Notes under the pieces: model-generated
What the model saw: the letters and a program-made list of their open reading frames with translations, nothing else
Databases searched by the model: none
Told to the model about the DNA's origin: nothing
DNA from: JAIVGZ01 sp964552205
Lineage (GTDB): Bacteria; Pseudomonadota; Gammaproteobacteria; Natronospirales; JAIVGZ01
Reading direction: 5' to 3'
Length of the DNA: 64,000 nucleotides
Assembly: GCA_964552205.1 (NCBI GenBank)
Contig: CAZKFT010000009.1
Location: 1-64,000, forward strand
Shown: positions 62,852 through 64,000 of the stretch, one piece after another
How the letters are laid out: every line of letters starts with the position of its first letter
Numbering within the stretch: position 1 is the stretch's first letter
Translations under genes and position numbers: made by a program

Positions 62852-63363
62852 CGCCAGGCCTCCACGGTCTGTTCGACCGGCACCAAATCAATACAGTCCA
62901 CCGGGCAGGGCGGGACGCACAGCTCGCAGCCTGTGCACTCCGCTGCAATGACAGTGTGCATCTGTTTAGCACCGCCGACGATGGCGTCTACGGGACAGGC
63001 CTGTATGCACAGGGTGCAGCCGATGCACCTCGGCTCGTCTATGACGGCAAGGACTTTGGGCTTCTCGATGCCGTTGTCTGGATTCAGCGGTTTGGGTTCG
63101 CGGTCCAAAAGGTCTGCAAGCGCTCGGATCGTGGCCTCGCCGCCTGGAGGACATTGATTGATGTCGGCCTCTCCGCGCGCAATGGCTTCGGCATAGGGGC
63201 GACATCCGGGGAACGTGCACTGGCCGCACTGGGTTTGTGGGAGCAGCCGTTCGATCTGGTCTGCGACGGGGTCGCCTTGCACGCGGAAGCGGATGGCAGA
63301 GAACCCGAGCACCATCCCGAAGGTGGCTGCCAGCAGCGTCATCGCGAAGATTGCCGCAAGCAT
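62836..63363 (-). CDS. rsxB: Electron transport complex subunit RsxB/RnfB
   Basis: A 175-residue ferredoxin-like subunit with N-terminal membrane anchor (AAIFAMTLLAATFGMVLGFS). The Cys cluster LLPQTQCGQCTFPGCRPYAE binds one 4Fe-4S cluster, and two bacterial ferredoxin motifs follow (CIGCTLCIQACPVDAIVGGA and CTGCELCVPPCPVDCIDLV). It accepts electrons on the cytoplasmic side. Two bases separate it from rsxA. Confidence 0.95.
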   Translation of the reverse strand: MLAAIFAMTLLAATFGMVLGFSAIRFRVQGDPVADQIERLLPQTQCGQCTFPGCRPYAEAIARGEADINQCPPGGEATIRALADLLDREPKPLNPDNGIEKPKVLAVIDEPRCIGCTLCIQACPVDAIVGGAKQMHTVIAAECTGCELCVPPCPVDCIDLVPVEQTVEAWRWPRP

Positions 63364-63365
63364 CG

Positions 63366-63944
63366 TCAGCGCACCAGGCCGGAGAAGCCCATGAAAGCCA
63401 GCGACATCAACCCGGCCGTGACCAGTGCAATGGCTGCACCCTGAAACGGCACCGGCACATCCGCTGCTGCGATGCGCTCACGCATGGCCGCAAACAGCAC
63501 AAGTACCAGCGAGAATCCGAGTGCCGCGCCCACGCCGAACACCGCAGATTCGAGTAGCGTGTGACTGTCCTGGATGTTGAGCAAGGCGACGCCGAGTACT
63601 GCACAGTTGGTGGTGATCAGCGGCAGGTAGATGCCGAGGACTTGATAGAGCAGGGGACTGGTCTTGCGCACGACCATCTCCGTGAACTGCACCACAGCAG
63701 CGATGGCAAGAATGAAGGCGATGGTGCGCAGGTACTCGATTCCCAGCGGTGCCAGTAGCCAAGTGTTGATGGCCCAGCTCGCGATGGATGACAGCGTGAG
63801 GACAAAGGTGGTCGCGAGCGCCATGCCTGCCGCGCTCTCCAATTTTCTCGACACACCCATGAACGGGCAAAGCCCGAGGAACTTCACCAGTACGAAGTTG
63901 TTGACCAGGACAGTCCCGATCAACAGCAGCGCATACTCGCCCAC
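63366..63944 (-). CDS. rsxA: Electron transport complex subunit RsxA/RnfA
   Basis: A 192-residue membrane protein with six segments: EYALLLIGTVLVNNFVLVKF, LGLCPFMGVSRKLESAAGMA, LGIYLPLITTNCAVLGVALL and GAALGFSLVLVLFAAMRERI. The Cys in GLCPFMG and TNCAVLG mirror those of RsxE. The start is GTG 63944, overlapping the metG stop (TAGTG). It is the first gene of rsxABCDGE. Confidence 0.95.
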   Translation of the reverse strand: MGEYALLLIGTVLVNNFVLVKFLGLCPFMGVSRKLESAAGMALATTFVLTLSSIASWAINTWLLAPLGIEYLRTIAFILAIAAVVQFTEMVVRKTSPLLYQVLGIYLPLITTNCAVLGVALLNIQDSHTLLESAVFGVGAALGFSLVLVLFAAMRERIAAADVPVPFQGAAIALVTAGLMSLAFMGFSGLVR

Positions 63945-64000
63945 TACTTCACTCGCATGCCGGGCTCCGCGCCCTCATCCGGCGAAAGGATGAACAGGTC
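63944..64000 (-). CDS. metG: Methionyl-tRNA synthetase, C-terminal 18 residues only
   Basis: The frame entering from the window edge reads DLFILSPDEGAEPGMRVK and stops at 63944-63946. This is the conserved end of the C-terminal tRNA-binding domain of MetG. Only the last 18 codons and the stop are inside the window. Position next to rsxA supports the call. Confidence 0.85.
   Translation of the reverse strand, partial: DLFILSPDEGAEPGMRVK

Overview
The window is GC-rich, densely packed bacterial chromosome that reads as a gammaproteobacterium near the Xanthomonadales/Lysobacterales. Supporting points are the order rpsT-murJ-ribF-ileS-lspA-ispH beside a pilE-pilY1-pilX-pilW-pilV-fimT cluster, a metG-rsxABCDGE-nth-DUF1841 block, a pyruvate dehydrogenase E3 with its own lipoyl domain, and GTAG/GTGG-type REP palindromes like those of Stenotrophomonas and relatives. 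The placement is inference. It is a short-read draft: six runs of exactly 100 N occur, and two of them are flanked by exact 55-base duplications.

Layout. 56-7174 (+): housekeeping genes rpsT, murJ, ribF, ileS, lspA, ispH. 7184-14155 (-): type IV pilus minor pilins and the PilY1 adhesin. 14273-14830 (+): a Fur-family regulator and tRNA-Thr(CGU). 14997-23634 (+): a five-gene lipid-related operon (VolA-like lipase lipoprotein, DUF1302, DUF1329, YCF48 propeller, RND/MMPL transporter), followed by a REP pair and fadE (-). 26193-30807 (-): nadC, a class II amidotransferase-like protein without a Cys2 nucleophile, an orphan ABC ATPase, a CsgG-like protein, a PuuD-like membrane protein and a 32-residue membrane microprotein. 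30912-34935: hyuB, a BON lipoprotein and grxD on +, rnt and pyrC on -. 34961-47082 (+): a LysR regulator, a TonB-dependent receptor, a complete Dpp-type ABC importer, a CocE-type hydrolase and a CapA-type phosphoesterase, with the downstream genes joined by 1-4 base overlaps. 47072-48583 (-): an M17 aminopeptidase. 48661-56060 (+): aceE-aceF-lpdA, marC and a YcgR-like PilZ protein. 56048-58667 (-): a bufferin/HvfA-type RiPP cluster (precursor, DUF692, DUF2063) joined to HIT and alkyltransferase-like genes. 58738-64000 (-): DUF1841, nth, the rsx/rnf complex and the 3' end of metG.

Main points of interest. (1) The bufferin-like precursor carries five Cys in two EGxCG blocks separated by an Ala-Asp dipeptide tract, and its 3' end overlaps the start of the maturase gene. 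(2) REP palindromes occur inside coding sequence in the same reading frame in three proteins: the interdomain linkers of AceF and LpdA, and an extra loop in MurJ. In AceF and LpdA the 3' half of the REP has further expanded into GRDTT pentapeptide repeats. (3) The TonB-Dpp-CocE-CapA operon looks like a complete uptake and degradation route for an amidated, esterified or peptide-like compound. (4) The lipase-DUF1302-DUF1329-YCF48-RND operon looks like a trans-envelope lipid-handling system.
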